64,000 bases of DNA from an uncultured Clostridia bacterium (GCA_947168885.1 CAMVNQ010000004.1:62001-126000); one strand, 5' to 3'. Counted from the stretch's first letter, positions 1 to 8,124 are shown. A program made the numbers and translations. The notes: a model not told the origin generated them from the sequence alone.

Positions 1-7
1 TGTAATA

Positions 8-199
8 ATGGCAATATTAAAATCGCAATTCACATTAAGACTTAATCTTTCCGATCACGCTAAAATAAAAAAGATAGCAGAGGAAGAAAACCGATCTATC
101 ACAAACATGATAGAAACGCTTGTCAAAAAAGAGATAAAGCGATACGAAGACGAGAACGGTGAGATCGAACTTACAGATGAAGATTTATCATCGCTGTAA
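8..199 (+). CDS. Small ribbon-helix-helix (CopG/Arc-like) protein
   Basis: This 63-residue protein has the size and layout of a ribbon-helix-helix DNA-binding protein. A short beta-strand (residues 4-12, QFTLRLNLS) is followed by two helices, the second containing a typical SITNMIETLVKKEI stretch, and by an acidic tail. Such proteins act as plasmid or element repressors, antitoxins or accessory relaxosome factors. The ATG lies only 7 bases inside the window, so the ribosome site and any partner gene are out of view. A strong terminator follows, which makes it the last gene of its transcript. The fold assignment is from sequence pattern only, and the specific role is unknown. Confidence 0.65.
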   Translation: MAILKSQFTLRLNLSDHAKIKKIAEEENRSITNMIETLVKKEIKRYEDENGEIELTDEDLSSL

Positions 200-234
200 T
201 GTTCTTACCGATTTGTAGCACATTTATTATAAAT

Positions 235-275
235 AATACCTTGCATATTTCAGAGGATATGCAAGGTATTTTTAT
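235..275. terminator. Bidirectional intrinsic terminator
   Basis: Two perfect 14-nt arms (235-248 and 257-270) around an 8-nt loop are followed by a T-run on the plus strand and an A/T tract on the other side. It separates the small RHH gene from the convergent XRE regulator. Confidence 0.85.
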
Positions 276-1246
276 TATCTCTTCTTTTTCCTCTTCTGCC
301 CATGATGCTGCGCAGGCGGTCGGAATGAATTTGTGTTAGCTAAAGCCATCATCTTTTTCATTTCGGTGACCGATTCAACCAAACCGTCGGTACCCGTTGA
401 CAGGATCTCAAGGTCGGATCTCGGCAGCTTCAGGAATATATCTTCGATAATATGCTCCTTTTCATACCATTCGTTCATTTCTGCTTCGGTCAGCTCGGGA
501 CATTCGATTCCGGCTTCTCTGAAAACTGCGTCAAGTGCATCTTCAAAGTCGTTTACCACCAGCTCACCGGACTTGACTTTCTCTATTGCTTTAAGCATAC
601 ACGAGGAGAGCATCTTGGATTCAGCCATTCTGTCAACAAATTTTTGGTTGACCGTGCTGGCATGATCATCGTAGATATTCCGGATTATTCTGTTGAACCT
701 CTCGGAGATACGGAACCGCAGGAACTCGTCCTCATTGACTTGGGTCTCGTCTATGTATTTCATAGCGCTGTCGAAGCCTTCCGGTTTTTCCTCACCCTTG
801 AACATAGTCTCAAATCCGGACTGCGTCATATTCAGCATATCGTTCATCATAGCAAGGTTAGGTGCAGCTACCCGCCGAACATAAATATCAATGGCATTTA
901 TCATGTCAGTAAACTCGCGGTGCTCGATCAGTTCGCTCAGCAACAAGTTGTCCTGCTTATGCCGCATAAGAACCTCGACAGCGTTATCGGAGAGTCCCAA
1001 TTCCTTGAGTTCGATGTTCTTGGTGATACGACTCTCGGTGAAGCCGAGCAGATAGTCCGTCGGGACGTCGAAGAACTTCGCGAGCGTGACAATGCGGCTG
1101 TACCCGGTGTCGCGCGGAGAATCGTTCTCCAGTCCGTTGTACACCGATTCCGAGATCTGTGTCATCTCGCAAAGCTGTTTTGTGGTAAGCCCTCTCTCAA
1201 CGCGCAGATCTTTCAGCTTCTCTCCCATCGTGGTCTTAACTTCCAT
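275..1246 (-). CDS. XRE-family transcriptional regulator with long C-terminal domain
   Basis: This 323-residue protein starts at the ATG at 1246, which has a strong AGGAGG site 6-8 bases upstream; a longer reading frame to 1336 lies beyond the likely promoter. Residues about 8-67 form a Cro/C1-type helix-turn-helix (GLTTKQLCEMTQISESVYNGLE, then TLAKFFDVPTDYLLG). The remaining 250 residues are helical and I do not recognise them, and the tail is basic (KRKKKR). It is divergent from the mobilisation genes of element 1, the usual place for an element-maintenance repressor. A 16-bp palindrome between the two units (1389-1404) is a candidate operator. The regulatory role is inferred. Confidence 0.75.
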   Translation of the reverse strand: MEVKTTMGEKLKDLRVERGLTTKQLCEMTQISESVYNGLENDSPRDTGYSRIVTLAKFFDVPTDYLLGFTESRITKNIELKELGLSDNAVEVLMRHKQDNLLLSELIEHREFTDMINAIDIYVRRVAAPNLAMMNDMLNMTQSGFETMFKGEEKPEGFDSAMKYIDETQVNEDEFLRFRISERFNRIIRNIYDDHASTVNQKFVDRMAESKMLSSCMLKAIEKVKSGELVVNDFEDALDAVFREAGIECPELTEAEMNEWYEKEHIIEDIFLKLPRSDLEILSTGTDGLVESVTEMKKMMALANTNSFRPPAQHHGQKRKKKR

Positions 1247-1282
1247 GTCGTAAACCTCCTTTTGGATTTTCTTTACACCCCC

Positions 1283-1311
1283 ATTATAGCACATCAGACT
1301 TTCAAAATCTA
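1283..1311 (-). promoter_or_regulatory. Promoter of the XRE regulator gene
   Basis: On the minus strand a consensus TATAAT (1283-1288) with an extended TGC just upstream has a weak -35 (TAGATT, 1306-1311) at 17-bp spacing. It lies 36 bases before the chosen ATG. Confidence 0.6.
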
Positions 1312-1388
1312 TATAACTGTACCCTATCCGGGACATTTCTGGAAAAATAATTCTGATTTTGCTTACCCTGTCTCCTTACTTGTATCTC

Positions 1389-1404
1389 ATTCTATATATA
1401 GAAT
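1389..1404. promoter_or_regulatory. 16-bp perfect palindrome, candidate operator
   Basis: ATTCTATATATAGAAT is a perfect inverted repeat in the gap between the divergent XRE regulator and the mobilisation genes. Its position suggests the regulator's binding site; this is inference from placement and symmetry. Confidence 0.4.
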
Positions 1405-1556
1405 TTGTAACCCCGAAAAAGAAAAAAATTTTTTATATGGCATATACGGCACAGCCCTCATAAGTATGATATACTGATGTCAACGCCGGAAAAGCAGACC
1501 CTTGTATCCTTTTCACAAGGCGTTCGGAGCATAAAAACGAAAGGAGTTGTGCTGTT

Positions 1557-1622
1557 ATGATCATAATTGACGCGCCAAAATGCCGCAGTCCGACAGGACT
1601 GCCCGTATCTTATGCTGTCTGA
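1557..1622 (+). CDS. Possible 21-residue leader peptide
   Basis: An ATG with a good AAAGGAG site 10 bases upstream opens a 21-codon frame (MIIIDAPKCRSPTGLPVSYAV). It overlaps a perfect 7-bp stem hairpin (1585-1591 with 1596-1602, GCAGTCC/GGACTGC). The ribosome site is the only evidence for translation, so it could be a leader peptide, a decayed gene start or chance. Confidence 0.25.
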   Translation: MIIIDAPKCRSPTGLPVSYAV

Positions 1623-1830
1623 TAACCTTTTACCCCCTTATTCCGAAACCCGGCGTTCAGATGTCTGGCAGACTGCCACCCTGCCAACGATCTGAACAGA
1701 ACCTTGCCACAGAAATATGGGCGGGGTATCACGACAACCGCAGGCTACCGCCTGCAAAAAAGCGGAGGGTACAAAAAATATGTCGAAAAAAGTGGTGCAT
1801 TTTCTTAATATTTCTCATCATAGCAAGCAG

Positions 1831-1882
1831 GCAAAGAAGTGCATTCCCGGGACAGGGGTCCCGGTTTTTGCACTTGCTTTGC
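1831..1882. other. Cruciform upstream of mobC, candidate oriT
   Basis: Outer arms GCAAAGAAGTGCA (1831-1843) and TGCACTTGCTTTGC (1869-1882) pair with a single-base bulge. Inside them CCGGGAC (1847-1853) pairs with GTCCCGG (1858-1864). The structure lies about 120 bases upstream of mobC and the relaxase, where the origin of transfer of such elements usually sits. No nick site can be assigned. The rest of the 1247-2004 gap shows only the palindrome, the possible leader peptide and promoter-like AT-rich sequence. Confidence 0.5.
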
Positions 1883-2004
1883 CGATGCGTGAGGCTCCGC
1901 CTGCGCGCTTTTCGATAAGGGAACCCTTCGCCCTTATCGTTATGATACGAGAAAATCAGACTGCATCGGAAACAATGAAAAAAACCGGGAGGAGAAAAAA
2001 ACAA

Positions 2005-2343
2005 ATGAGAAAATACAAAAAAGTCAAAGAGAAGAAGGTCACTTACGACCTCGACGAATGGAGAGAAGTCGAGTATCGCGCCGCAAAACTGAATATGAAG
2101 ACCGGAACGTATATCAAGCGCATATCTGCGGACGGGACGATCACATTCTGCGACGTACCGATGATGGCTTCGCTCATAAAGGAGATAAATGCGATCGGGC
2201 AGAACATCAATCAGATCGCACATAAGGCTAACGAGATCAACAGTATCTACGCCGGGGATATTGAAAAGCTGAAAGGAGAGTTCTCGCATTTATGCCATAC
2301 TGTAAGTCAAAACCTGTTCACACCACGGTTGACAAAACTCTGA
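2005..2343 (+). CDS. mobC: MobC-like relaxosome accessory protein
   Basis: This 112-residue basic protein begins at the ATG at 2005 behind a GGGAGGAG site; an in-frame extension back to 1717 lacks a better site and runs through the cruciform. Residues about 10-45 look like a ribbon-helix-helix, and residues about 60-90 contain the bacterial MobC signature (MASLIKEINAIGQNINQIAHKAN shows the NxNQIA core). MobC proteins help the relaxase open and nick oriT. The frame overlaps the relaxase start by 52 bases, a common mobC-mobA arrangement that suggests translational coupling. Confidence 0.85.
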   Translation: MRKYKKVKEKKVTYDLDEWREVEYRAAKLNMKTGTYIKRISADGTITFCDVPMMASLIKEINAIGQNINQIAHKANEINSIYAGDIEKLKGEFSHLCHTVSQNLFTPRLTKL

Positions 2344-4082
2344 GATATATCCTGAACCCGGATAAAACGGACGAGCTTTTGTTTGCGGACTCCCTTAACT
2401 GCTTCACCGACGCGCAGAGCGCATATATGAACATGAAACAGATATACGAGCTTTTCAGCGGGCGCAGCTTCACCGAGCCCAAGCCCAAATCCGGAAACTG
2501 CCCGATAAAGGCAATACACCTGATCCAGTCGTTTTCTACAGAGGACGGTGCCTCACCCGAAGAGGTACACCGGATAGGAATGGAGCTTGTCCGGCGGCTT
2601 TACGGGGACAAGGCTCAGGCAGTTATTACAACACACCTCGACAAGGCGCATCTGCACAATCACATTTGCGTGAACGCCTACACTACCGACGGGGTGAAGC
2701 TGAACAACAAGCTGTCGGAGATACTTCGCGCCCGTGACCTGTCTGACGATATTTGCATCGAACGCGGGATAATGCCGATAATGTTGAAATTCAATTTGGA
2801 GAAAGGCGACAACTATTCCTACGCCGAGTGGAAGCACAGAAAGCAGAACACCTCATGGAAAGCACGGATTGGTGAATACATCGACAGCCTTATCCCGCTT
2901 GTAAAAGACCTTGACGGGCTTTTGAAAATTATGGAGGCTCACGGGTACAAGGTCAAGCGTGGAATGTATGTTTCGGTGCTTGCCCCCGGACAAAAGCGGG
3001 CGGTAAGATTGCATAAACTCGGCTTGGGGTACTCGGAGGAAGAGATCGAAAGCCGCATACTGAAATGCCTTGCCGACAAGCCGCGCGAGCTCACACTGTC
3101 CGAGATTTTCAGACAGATCACGCGGGAGTTTGCTATGGAGACACGCAACATCTGCTTTGCGGCTGGCGTTAAGGACACGCTGGACTTGATGAAAAAGCAG
3201 ACAGCCCTGTTAAACACGGAACACATAACAGGTATCGGGCAAGCAAGGGAGCTGCACGAACAGGCGCAAAAGAAGATCACGGAGCTTGAAACCGCGATCA
3301 CGGATCTGTCAGCGGAGATACAGCACAAGCAGATAGTGGCTGCCGCAGCAAAACGTTTCTTCGGAAAGGTCAAGCCGTACTCGGCATCGCAGAAAAAAGC
3401 AGACAAGACTGTTCTGAAAAACGCAGGGGTCTCGGCACTTGCAGATGTTACCGGGTATTCGGAAACAGTAGAAGCCGATAATGCAAGGCTCACGGAAATG
3501 CAGACGGAGCTTTCCGGGATGAAACAGCGCGAGGCAGTTCTTCACCGTATCATCACGACCTACGGTGACCGTGACGACTACATCACAAAGCTGGTCAAGC
3601 GGACGCGTGAAAAGCTGTCGGAGCAGGAACAGGAGAAGGTCAAGCGCTTGCAGTCGAAGAAAATTACGCTCTATCAGCCTGTCACCGGCAGGGAGATACC
3701 GCGCGAGGACGCGAACATAGATAACTATGCGGTCAAGCACGAGTGCTGCGTTTACGATCTCAAAGCCAATCCCGATGATATGCAGGAGATACTGTCGAAC
3801 CTGTATTTCGCCCACAGGCTGAACGACGCGGACGTTATCCGTGTCGGTGACGATAATTCCGTTTATTACAATGGTAACGGCAAGTTCTGGCGTATTACGG
3901 ACTTTATGCAGTCCCGCGCCGCTGCCGAGCGTCAGCGACAGGAAGAGCTTGAACGCGAAGAACGGGAACGTATCGCCGAAGAAGAACGCCGCCGTAAGCA
4001 GGAAGAACAGGAGCGCAAGAAAGCGGAAGAAAAGCAGAAAGAGCAAAAACCGCAACAGAAAAAGAAAAACAAAACACTTTAA
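2292..4082 (+). CDS. mobA: MOBP-type relaxase (mobilisation nuclease)
   Basis: This 596-residue protein would nick one strand at oriT, stay bound to the 5-prime end and pilot the strand into a recipient. The N-terminal relaxase domain (about 1-250) has a likely catalytic tyrosine at Y19 (TLRYILN) and the three-histidine metal motif HLDKAHLHNH at 115-124, as in Relaxase/Mobilisation nuclease family PF03432. The C-terminal 300 residues are coiled-coil-rich and end in a very charged EERERIAEEERRRKQEE-type tail. It follows mobC with overlap and precedes the excisionase and integrase. No type IV secretion genes are present, so the element is probably mobilisable rather than self-transmissible. Confidence 0.9.
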   Translation: MPYCKSKPVHTTVDKTLRYILNPDKTDELLFADSLNCFTDAQSAYMNMKQIYELFSGRSFTEPKPKSGNCPIKAIHLIQSFSTEDGASPEEVHRIGMELVRRLYGDKAQAVITTHLDKAHLHNHICVNAYTTDGVKLNNKLSEILRARDLSDDICIERGIMPIMLKFNLEKGDNYSYAEWKHRKQNTSWKARIGEYIDSLIPLVKDLDGLLKIMEAHGYKVKRGMYVSVLAPGQKRAVRLHKLGLGYSEEEIESRILKCLADKPRELTLSEIFRQITREFAMETRNICFAAGVKDTLDLMKKQTALLNTEHITGIGQARELHEQAQKKITELETAITDLSAEIQHKQIVAAAAKRFFGKVKPYSASQKKADKTVLKNAGVSALADVTGYSETVEADNARLTEMQTELSGMKQREAVLHRIITTYGDRDDYITKLVKRTREKLSEQEQEKVKRLQSKKITLYQPVTGREIPREDANIDNYAVKHECCVYDLKANPDDMQEILSNLYFAHRLNDADVIRVGDDNSVYYNGNGKFWRITDFMQSRAAAERQRQEELEREERERIAEEERRRKQEEQERKKAEEKQKEQKPQQKKKNKTL

Positions 4083-4107
4083 CAATGAAATTCAAGGAGG
4101 AAAAGGA

Positions 4108-4296
4108 ATGAGAAGAATACTTACAATCAAAGAAGCAGCGAAACTTATCGAGGGTCTCACGGAGTACCGCATCAGACAAATGGTGAAATCCGGTCAGCTC
4201 CCGTGCTTCATGGCGGGTAAAAAATATCTGATCGACGAGCAGGCTTTGTACAGGGCAGTGTTCGGAGAGGTACCTGCCGAAGACAAGCCGGCATGA
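4108..4296 (+). CDS. xis: Excisionase / MerR-like small DNA-binding protein
   Basis: This 62-residue protein starts at ATG 4108 behind an AAGGAGG site. It has the winged-helix excisionase layout: LTIKEAAKLI, then a recognition helix TEYRIRQMVKSGQLPCFMAGKKYLIDE. Proteins of this type (excisionase family domain) bend the attachment site and steer the integrase towards excision. It sits between the relaxase and the integrase of element 1, and an equivalent gene accompanies element 2. A 10-bp hairpin without a T-run (4300-4325) follows it. Confidence 0.8.
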   Translation: MRRILTIKEAAKLIEGLTEYRIRQMVKSGQLPCFMAGKKYLIDEQALYRAVFGEVPAEDKPA

Positions 4297-4367
4297 TTCG
4301 CAAGGGGCGTTAATTCGCCCTTTGCACCTATACTATTATAAATATAGAATAAATTTGTAAAAACCAC

Positions 4368-4396
4368 TTGACAAATATAAAAATAAGAGTTATACT
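4368..4396 (+). promoter_or_regulatory. Promoter of element 1 integrase
   Basis: TTGACA (4368-4373) and TATACT (4391-4396) are spaced by 17 bp, 42 bases before the integrase ATG, so the integrase can be made independently of the mobilisation genes. Confidence 0.8.
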
Positions 4397-4437
4397 TTAA
4401 AGCACTAAATTATATTTTTACGAAAGGATGATGAAAT

Positions 4438-5832
4438 ATGGCAAATATCACTAAAAGAGGCAATAGCTACCTTATCACCGCATCATGTGGCATCGACGGA
4501 AACGGTAAGCGCATCCGCAAAACTATGACCTATGTGCCGCCTGCGGGTATGACTGCCAAGCAGGCAGAGAAGGAAGTCCAGTCTGTAGCTATGAAGTTTG
4601 AGGAAGAGTGTCTGAACGGCGACATTATCGACGCGAACATCAGATTCGGGGATTTTGCGGAGAAGTGGTTCCGGGAATATGCGGAAATGCAGCTAAAAGC
4701 CAGTACTCTCAGCCGCTACAAAGACCTTATGCAGCGCATCAAACCGGTGTTCGGCAATATGAAGATGAGCGCGATCAAGCCGTACAAGCTCACGGAATTC
4801 TACAACAGCCTCACCAAGCCGGGTGTCAGGATAGACACAAAGCGCATTGCAAAGCCAAAAGCTGTTGAAATGATAAAGGCTACGAAGAAAACGCAGCCGG
4901 TATTTGCCCAAGAAGCCGGTATCAGCAAATCTGTGATGTACAGCGCCCTGCACAACCGCAACATATCGGCAGAGAGCGCCGAAAAAATAGCAAAATGTCT
5001 TGGGAAGCCGGTTGACGAGCTGTTTGACGCAGTCGCGGAGGAAAAGTGCCTCGCGAGCCGCACCGTCCAGTATTATCACGTTATCCTGTCGTCTATCTTC
5101 TCGACCGCCGTGCTTTGGCAGGTCATAGCATCGAATCCGTGCGAGCGCGTGAAGCCGCCGAAAATCATCAGAAAAGAAAGCCGCTATCTCGACGAGGAAG
5201 GTGCGGCACGGCTCATGGAAGCGCTTGCGGATGTTCCATACCATTACTCGATAGTCGTGTATATCATGCTCTATACCGGGCTTCGGCGCGGTGAGGTGTG
5301 CGGATTGGAGTGGTCTGATGTGGATTTCGGGAAAAATCTGCTCACGGTGCGCCGCAACTGGCTCTATGTACCGGAAAAAGGCACATATATGGACACTCTC
5401 AAGTCGGAAAGCTCCAACCGCGTGATAAATATCCCGTCCGACCTTGCGGCGATATTGCAGGATTACCGTCGTTGGCAGCAGGGTCAGGCTGAGCAGTACG
5501 GCGACAAGTGGCATCACACCGACCGGATCGTGACTTCACGTTACGGCAAGGAAGTGTTTCCGGATACGCTCACGCGCTGGTTTTCCAAGTTTATCAACGA
5601 GAACGATCTGCCGAAAATCTCGCTTCACAGCCTGCGACACACCCATGCTACACTCCTTATCGCCTGCGGAATACCGCTCAAGACCGTGTCCGCGCGGTTA
5701 GGTCATGCCAGCCCGACGACCACGAGCAACATATATTTGCACGCGATCCAGTCACTGAACGCGGCGGCGGCAGAGGCTATCAATGATATTCTTTCGCCCG
5801 TGAAGGCGTTCAAAAACAAGAAAGTAGGATAA
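4438..5832 (+). CDS. int: Tyrosine integrase with inserted HTH in core-binding domain
   Basis: This 464-residue site-specific recombinase carries an arm-DNA-binding N-terminus (about 1-60), a core-binding domain (about 65-235) and a catalytic domain (about 245-455). The catalytic residues are all visible: R283 (TGLRRGE), K322, H397 and R400 (HSLRH), H423 (LGH) and the nucleophile Y433 (NIYLHA). Unusually, about 65 residues (135-203) are inserted in the core-binding domain and resemble an XRE helix-turn-helix (FAQEAGISKSVMYSAL, then AEKIAKCLGKPVDELF). The integrase of element 2 lacks this insert. It should integrate and, with Xis, excise element 1. Confidence 0.92.
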   Translation: MANITKRGNSYLITASCGIDGNGKRIRKTMTYVPPAGMTAKQAEKEVQSVAMKFEEECLNGDIIDANIRFGDFAEKWFREYAEMQLKASTLSRYKDLMQRIKPVFGNMKMSAIKPYKLTEFYNSLTKPGVRIDTKRIAKPKAVEMIKATKKTQPVFAQEAGISKSVMYSALHNRNISAESAEKIAKCLGKPVDELFDAVAEEKCLASRTVQYYHVILSSIFSTAVLWQVIASNPCERVKPPKIIRKESRYLDEEGAARLMEALADVPYHYSIVVYIMLYTGLRRGEVCGLEWSDVDFGKNLLTVRRNWLYVPEKGTYMDTLKSESSNRVINIPSDLAAILQDYRRWQQGQAEQYGDKWHHTDRIVTSRYGKEVFPDTLTRWFSKFINENDLPKISLHSLRHTHATLLIACGIPLKTVSARLGHASPTTTSNIYLHAIQSLNAAAAEAINDILSPVKAFKNKKVG

Positions 5833-5840
5833 ACAAAGAC

Positions 5841-5876
5841 AGCGGCAGGCTGAATGGCTTGCCGCTGTTTTGTGAT
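5841..5876 (+). terminator. Intrinsic terminator after element 1 integrase
   Basis: AGCGGCAGGC (5841-5850) pairs with GCTTGCCGCT (5857-5866) around a 6-nt loop, with one G-T pair, followed by GTTTTG. The remaining 70 bases before the next gene are AT-rich and show nothing else. Confidence 0.7.
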
Positions 5877-5949
5877 TACGTTACAAAAAGTATATTTTCG
5901 ACTATTAACAGCAAATTCACATAATGAAACATTTTTAAGTGACTATATG

Positions 5950-6552
5950 TTACAAAAGCAAATTTAAAAAATAATCTATCATGGTATCCATATTGGTTTC
6001 AGGTATTCTCTCAAGTTTACATTTTAATGCTGAAATTGTTTCTCGAGTTGCAGGACTGAGAGCATTGTGATTAATTGGAAAAAGGGTTGAGTATGTGCTT
6101 TCTTTCTCATCATCTTTAACATTTTTTACTATTCCAGCTTTTTCGAAAACTTGTTCTAATTTACTATTATTATAGATAGGAACTATATAATCATATAGCC
6201 AGAGTGATTTAAACATTTTTTTAGAAATATAATCGTTCTTTTGTTTAATGGTACAGTCGTCCGTATCCATAATAATGTATAGTTTAAAATTTTTTAACCT
6301 TTTTTTGCTTCCACGCCCAACGATTTCTACCGAAAACTTATCAGCAAATTTATCTATTTCTCTAAAAAAATCTTTATTGAGCTCTTTTAATAAACTCGTT
6401 ATTTGGATGCTTGTATTCCCGTTGTCTCTTGTATGAGTTTTTATTGGAAGATGTAAATTTGTGTAGATATGTTTCGTCAAAATTAATTCACTTTTACCAT
6501 GACATATTACAACTGCTTTTGTGTAGCGGAGATCACGACTCTTTTGTGGCAT
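5950..6552 (-). CDS. RloB-like protein, partner of the AAA ATPase
   Basis: This 200-residue AT-rich gene begins 2 bases after the upstream ATPase stops, so the two are surely co-translated. The protein resembles the RloB family (AbiLii-type): an N-terminal strand and acidic motif (VVICHGKSEL, residues 13-22), a central IIMDTDD acidic triad (about 99-105) and LEQVFEKAG further on, all consistent with a Toprim-like metal-binding fold. RloB proteins occur next to ATPases in restriction loci and in the lactococcal AbiL phage-abortive system. A nuclease activity is plausible but inferred. Low GC compared with flanking genes suggests recent transfer. Confidence 0.7.
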   Translation of the reverse strand: MPQKSRDLRYTKAVVICHGKSELILTKHIYTNLHLPIKTHTRDNGNTSIQITSLLKELNKDFFREIDKFADKFSVEIVGRGSKKRLKNFKLYIIMDTDDCTIKQKNDYISKKMFKSLWLYDYIVPIYNNSKLEQVFEKAGIVKNVKDDEKESTYSTLFPINHNALSPATRETISALKCKLERIPETNMDTMIDYFLNLLL

Positions 6553-6554
6553 TA

Positions 6555-7928
6555 TTAATCACCGCTCTCATCATTATTATTGTTTTTAATCGATTTATCG
6601 TGATAACTTTTATTTAATTCATTTATTACAAAATCCACATCCATTTTATCCAGTACCGGTACGCCACCTAACAGCCCCTTTAGATATATAGATCGCGGAT
6701 TGTTGGTTTTTTGTAATTTAAAATCACTTATGCAAACAGCTTCTTTTTTTCCGTCATAATCTGATGAAATAATATATGCTTCATTCGGACTAATTTTTTC
6801 AAGAAGTGTAGTATTATGAGTAGTAAAAACAAGCTGTCCCGTAATCTTTTCTTTAATAGCATCAATTATATTATTGAATAATATATCATGTATTCCGGTA
6901 TCCGCTTCATCAATAAACACTGATACTTCCTCTAATGCTCCTAATAAAGTGGAAATAATACGTAAGATTTGTTTGGTTCCACTGGATTCATTATCAATAC
7001 TTATATTTCTTACCTTTCCATCTATCATTTTATCTATAGTTAATTTGTAATTTATCCGTTTTTCTTTATCATTAAGCTCGTATTTTACATCTTTAATATC
7101 GGCATATATTTGCGTAAAAATACTTCTAATTATAGCTTCCCAATGAATAAGTAAAGGTTCTTCCTGCTTTGGAATGTTACCTGAGCTAAGGTCGGTAAGT
7201 TCTGATTCTTGGTTGTTATACATGAATAAACTTAACCCGTCATTATCGTTTGTTATTACGCTAATACGTGATAAGCCTTCAAGGGCATCAAGTAAATACG
7301 GAGAATAATTATTCCTTGAGTATATCTCGTTTTGCTCAGATAATTGATTAAAAACGATACTTAAAAATGAATGTTTCCCCCAAAACTTATTTATTCCTAC
7401 AAGAACATCTGATTCTGACTGCTTTGACAGAAATAAATTTGAATTAAATTTGGATTTTATATTGTTTTCTTTATCAGTAAACAGTCTAAATAATTCGCCA
7501 GTCTGTTTACCAGTCCAGTACTTTAATGATTCTTCTATTATGTGATCGCTAAAAACAATATGATAGATTCCATTATGATTTTTATATCTAAAGCCATATT
7601 CTAATTCGGTAGGCTCGTTGCATTCAGTCATATGACTTTCGCCAAATAAATCATAAGGTTTCAGAAATTGTGTTTTAAAAAAATCAATATAATCTTTTTC
7701 TTTTTCTATCTTTTCGAGTCTTTCTAAAAGCTTTTGCCGACTATATAAATAGTTAAGGGAATTTATATTTTTTACAAGAAAACGTATGCTTTTTATAAAA
7801 TTGGTTTTCCCGCTACCATTTTCCCCATATAGAGCAACAAAATTTTTAATTTTTCCTTTGCTTCGTCTAAAATCGAAAGTGATATCACCAAAGGAAATAT
7901 AGTTTTTTAATTTTACATAAGAAATCAT
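6555..7928 (-). CDS. AAA/ABC-type ATPase of an abortive-infection pair
   Basis: The ATG at 7928 is preferred, giving 457 residues. It has an AGAGGCG site 8 bases upstream, and the longer start at 7952 overlaps the -10 box. The protein is an SMC/OLD-like ATPase: a Walker A (GENGSGKTN) near residue 35, a signature-like region (SSGTKQILRI) near 317, a Walker B (VSVFIDEADTG) near 340, and an H-loop (VFTTHN) near 371. These features match the RloA/AbiLi and AAA_15/AAA_21 group. Paired with the RloB-like gene, it probably senses phage infection and triggers the partner. The pair stands alone between two mobile elements with its own promoter and is AT-rich. Confidence 0.8.
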   Translation of the reverse strand: MISYVKLKNYISFGDITFDFRRSKGKIKNFVALYGENGSGKTNFIKSIRFLVKNINSLNYLYSRQKLLERLEKIEKEKDYIDFFKTQFLKPYDLFGESHMTECNEPTELEYGFRYKNHNGIYHIVFSDHIIEESLKYWTGKQTGELFRLFTDKENNIKSKFNSNLFLSKQSESDVLVGINKFWGKHSFLSIVFNQLSEQNEIYSRNNYSPYLLDALEGLSRISVITNDNDGLSLFMYNNQESELTDLSSGNIPKQEEPLLIHWEAIIRSIFTQIYADIKDVKYELNDKEKRINYKLTIDKMIDGKVRNISIDNESSGTKQILRIISTLLGALEEVSVFIDEADTGIHDILFNNIIDAIKEKITGQLVFTTHNTTLLEKISPNEAYIISSDYDGKKEAVCISDFKLQKTNNPRSIYLKGLLGGVPVLDKMDVDFVINELNKSYHDKSIKNNNNDESGD

Positions 7929-7950
7929 AAATTTATCGCCTCTGTAATAC

Positions 7951-7979
7951 ATTATAACACCTCTCGCTTAAAAAGTCAA
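7951..7979 (-). promoter_or_regulatory. Near-consensus promoter of the ATPase/RloB pair
   Basis: On the minus strand TTGACT (7974-7979), a 17-bp spacer and TATAAT (7951-7956) predict a transcript start near 7944, just before the ribosome site. This rules out the longer ATPase start. Confidence 0.85.
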
Positions 7980-7987
7980 CGCTTTTT

Positions 7988-8011
7988 GATGTTTTTTATA
8001 CAAAAAACATC
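7988..8011. promoter_or_regulatory. 24-bp AT-rich inverted repeat upstream of the ATPase promoter
   Basis: GATGTTTTTT and AAAAAACATC are symmetrical around a 4-base centre, 8 bases upstream of the -35 box. It could be an operator for a regulator, or a weak hairpin; no regulator gene is adjacent. Confidence 0.35.
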
Positions 8012-8052
8012 TATGTTTTATAATATGTTCAAAACAGAACCATTTATTCTTT

Positions 8053-8094
8053 GAAAACAAAAATAGTGATGATAATTTTTAGTCATCATCACTA
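8053..8094 (-). terminator. Intrinsic terminator (minus strand)
   Basis: Perfect 10-bp arms TAGTGATGAT and ATCATCACTA (8064-8073, 8085-8094) are followed on the minus strand by TTTTTGTTTT. It would end transcription of the decayed gene to its right. Confidence 0.75.
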
Positions 8095-8124
8095 TATCGA
8101 AATGCTACTATAATAATATATACG

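Noticed and set aside
452-1477. A 341-codon plus-strand frame opposite the XRE regulator
   Set aside because: It is antisense to a clear HTH gene with a good ribosome site, has no start signal and shows no recognisable domain.
5950-7928. Gabija or Septu system
   Set aside because: The partner has no UvrD-like helicase or HNH nuclease; the RloB-like pattern fits AbiL/RloAB better.
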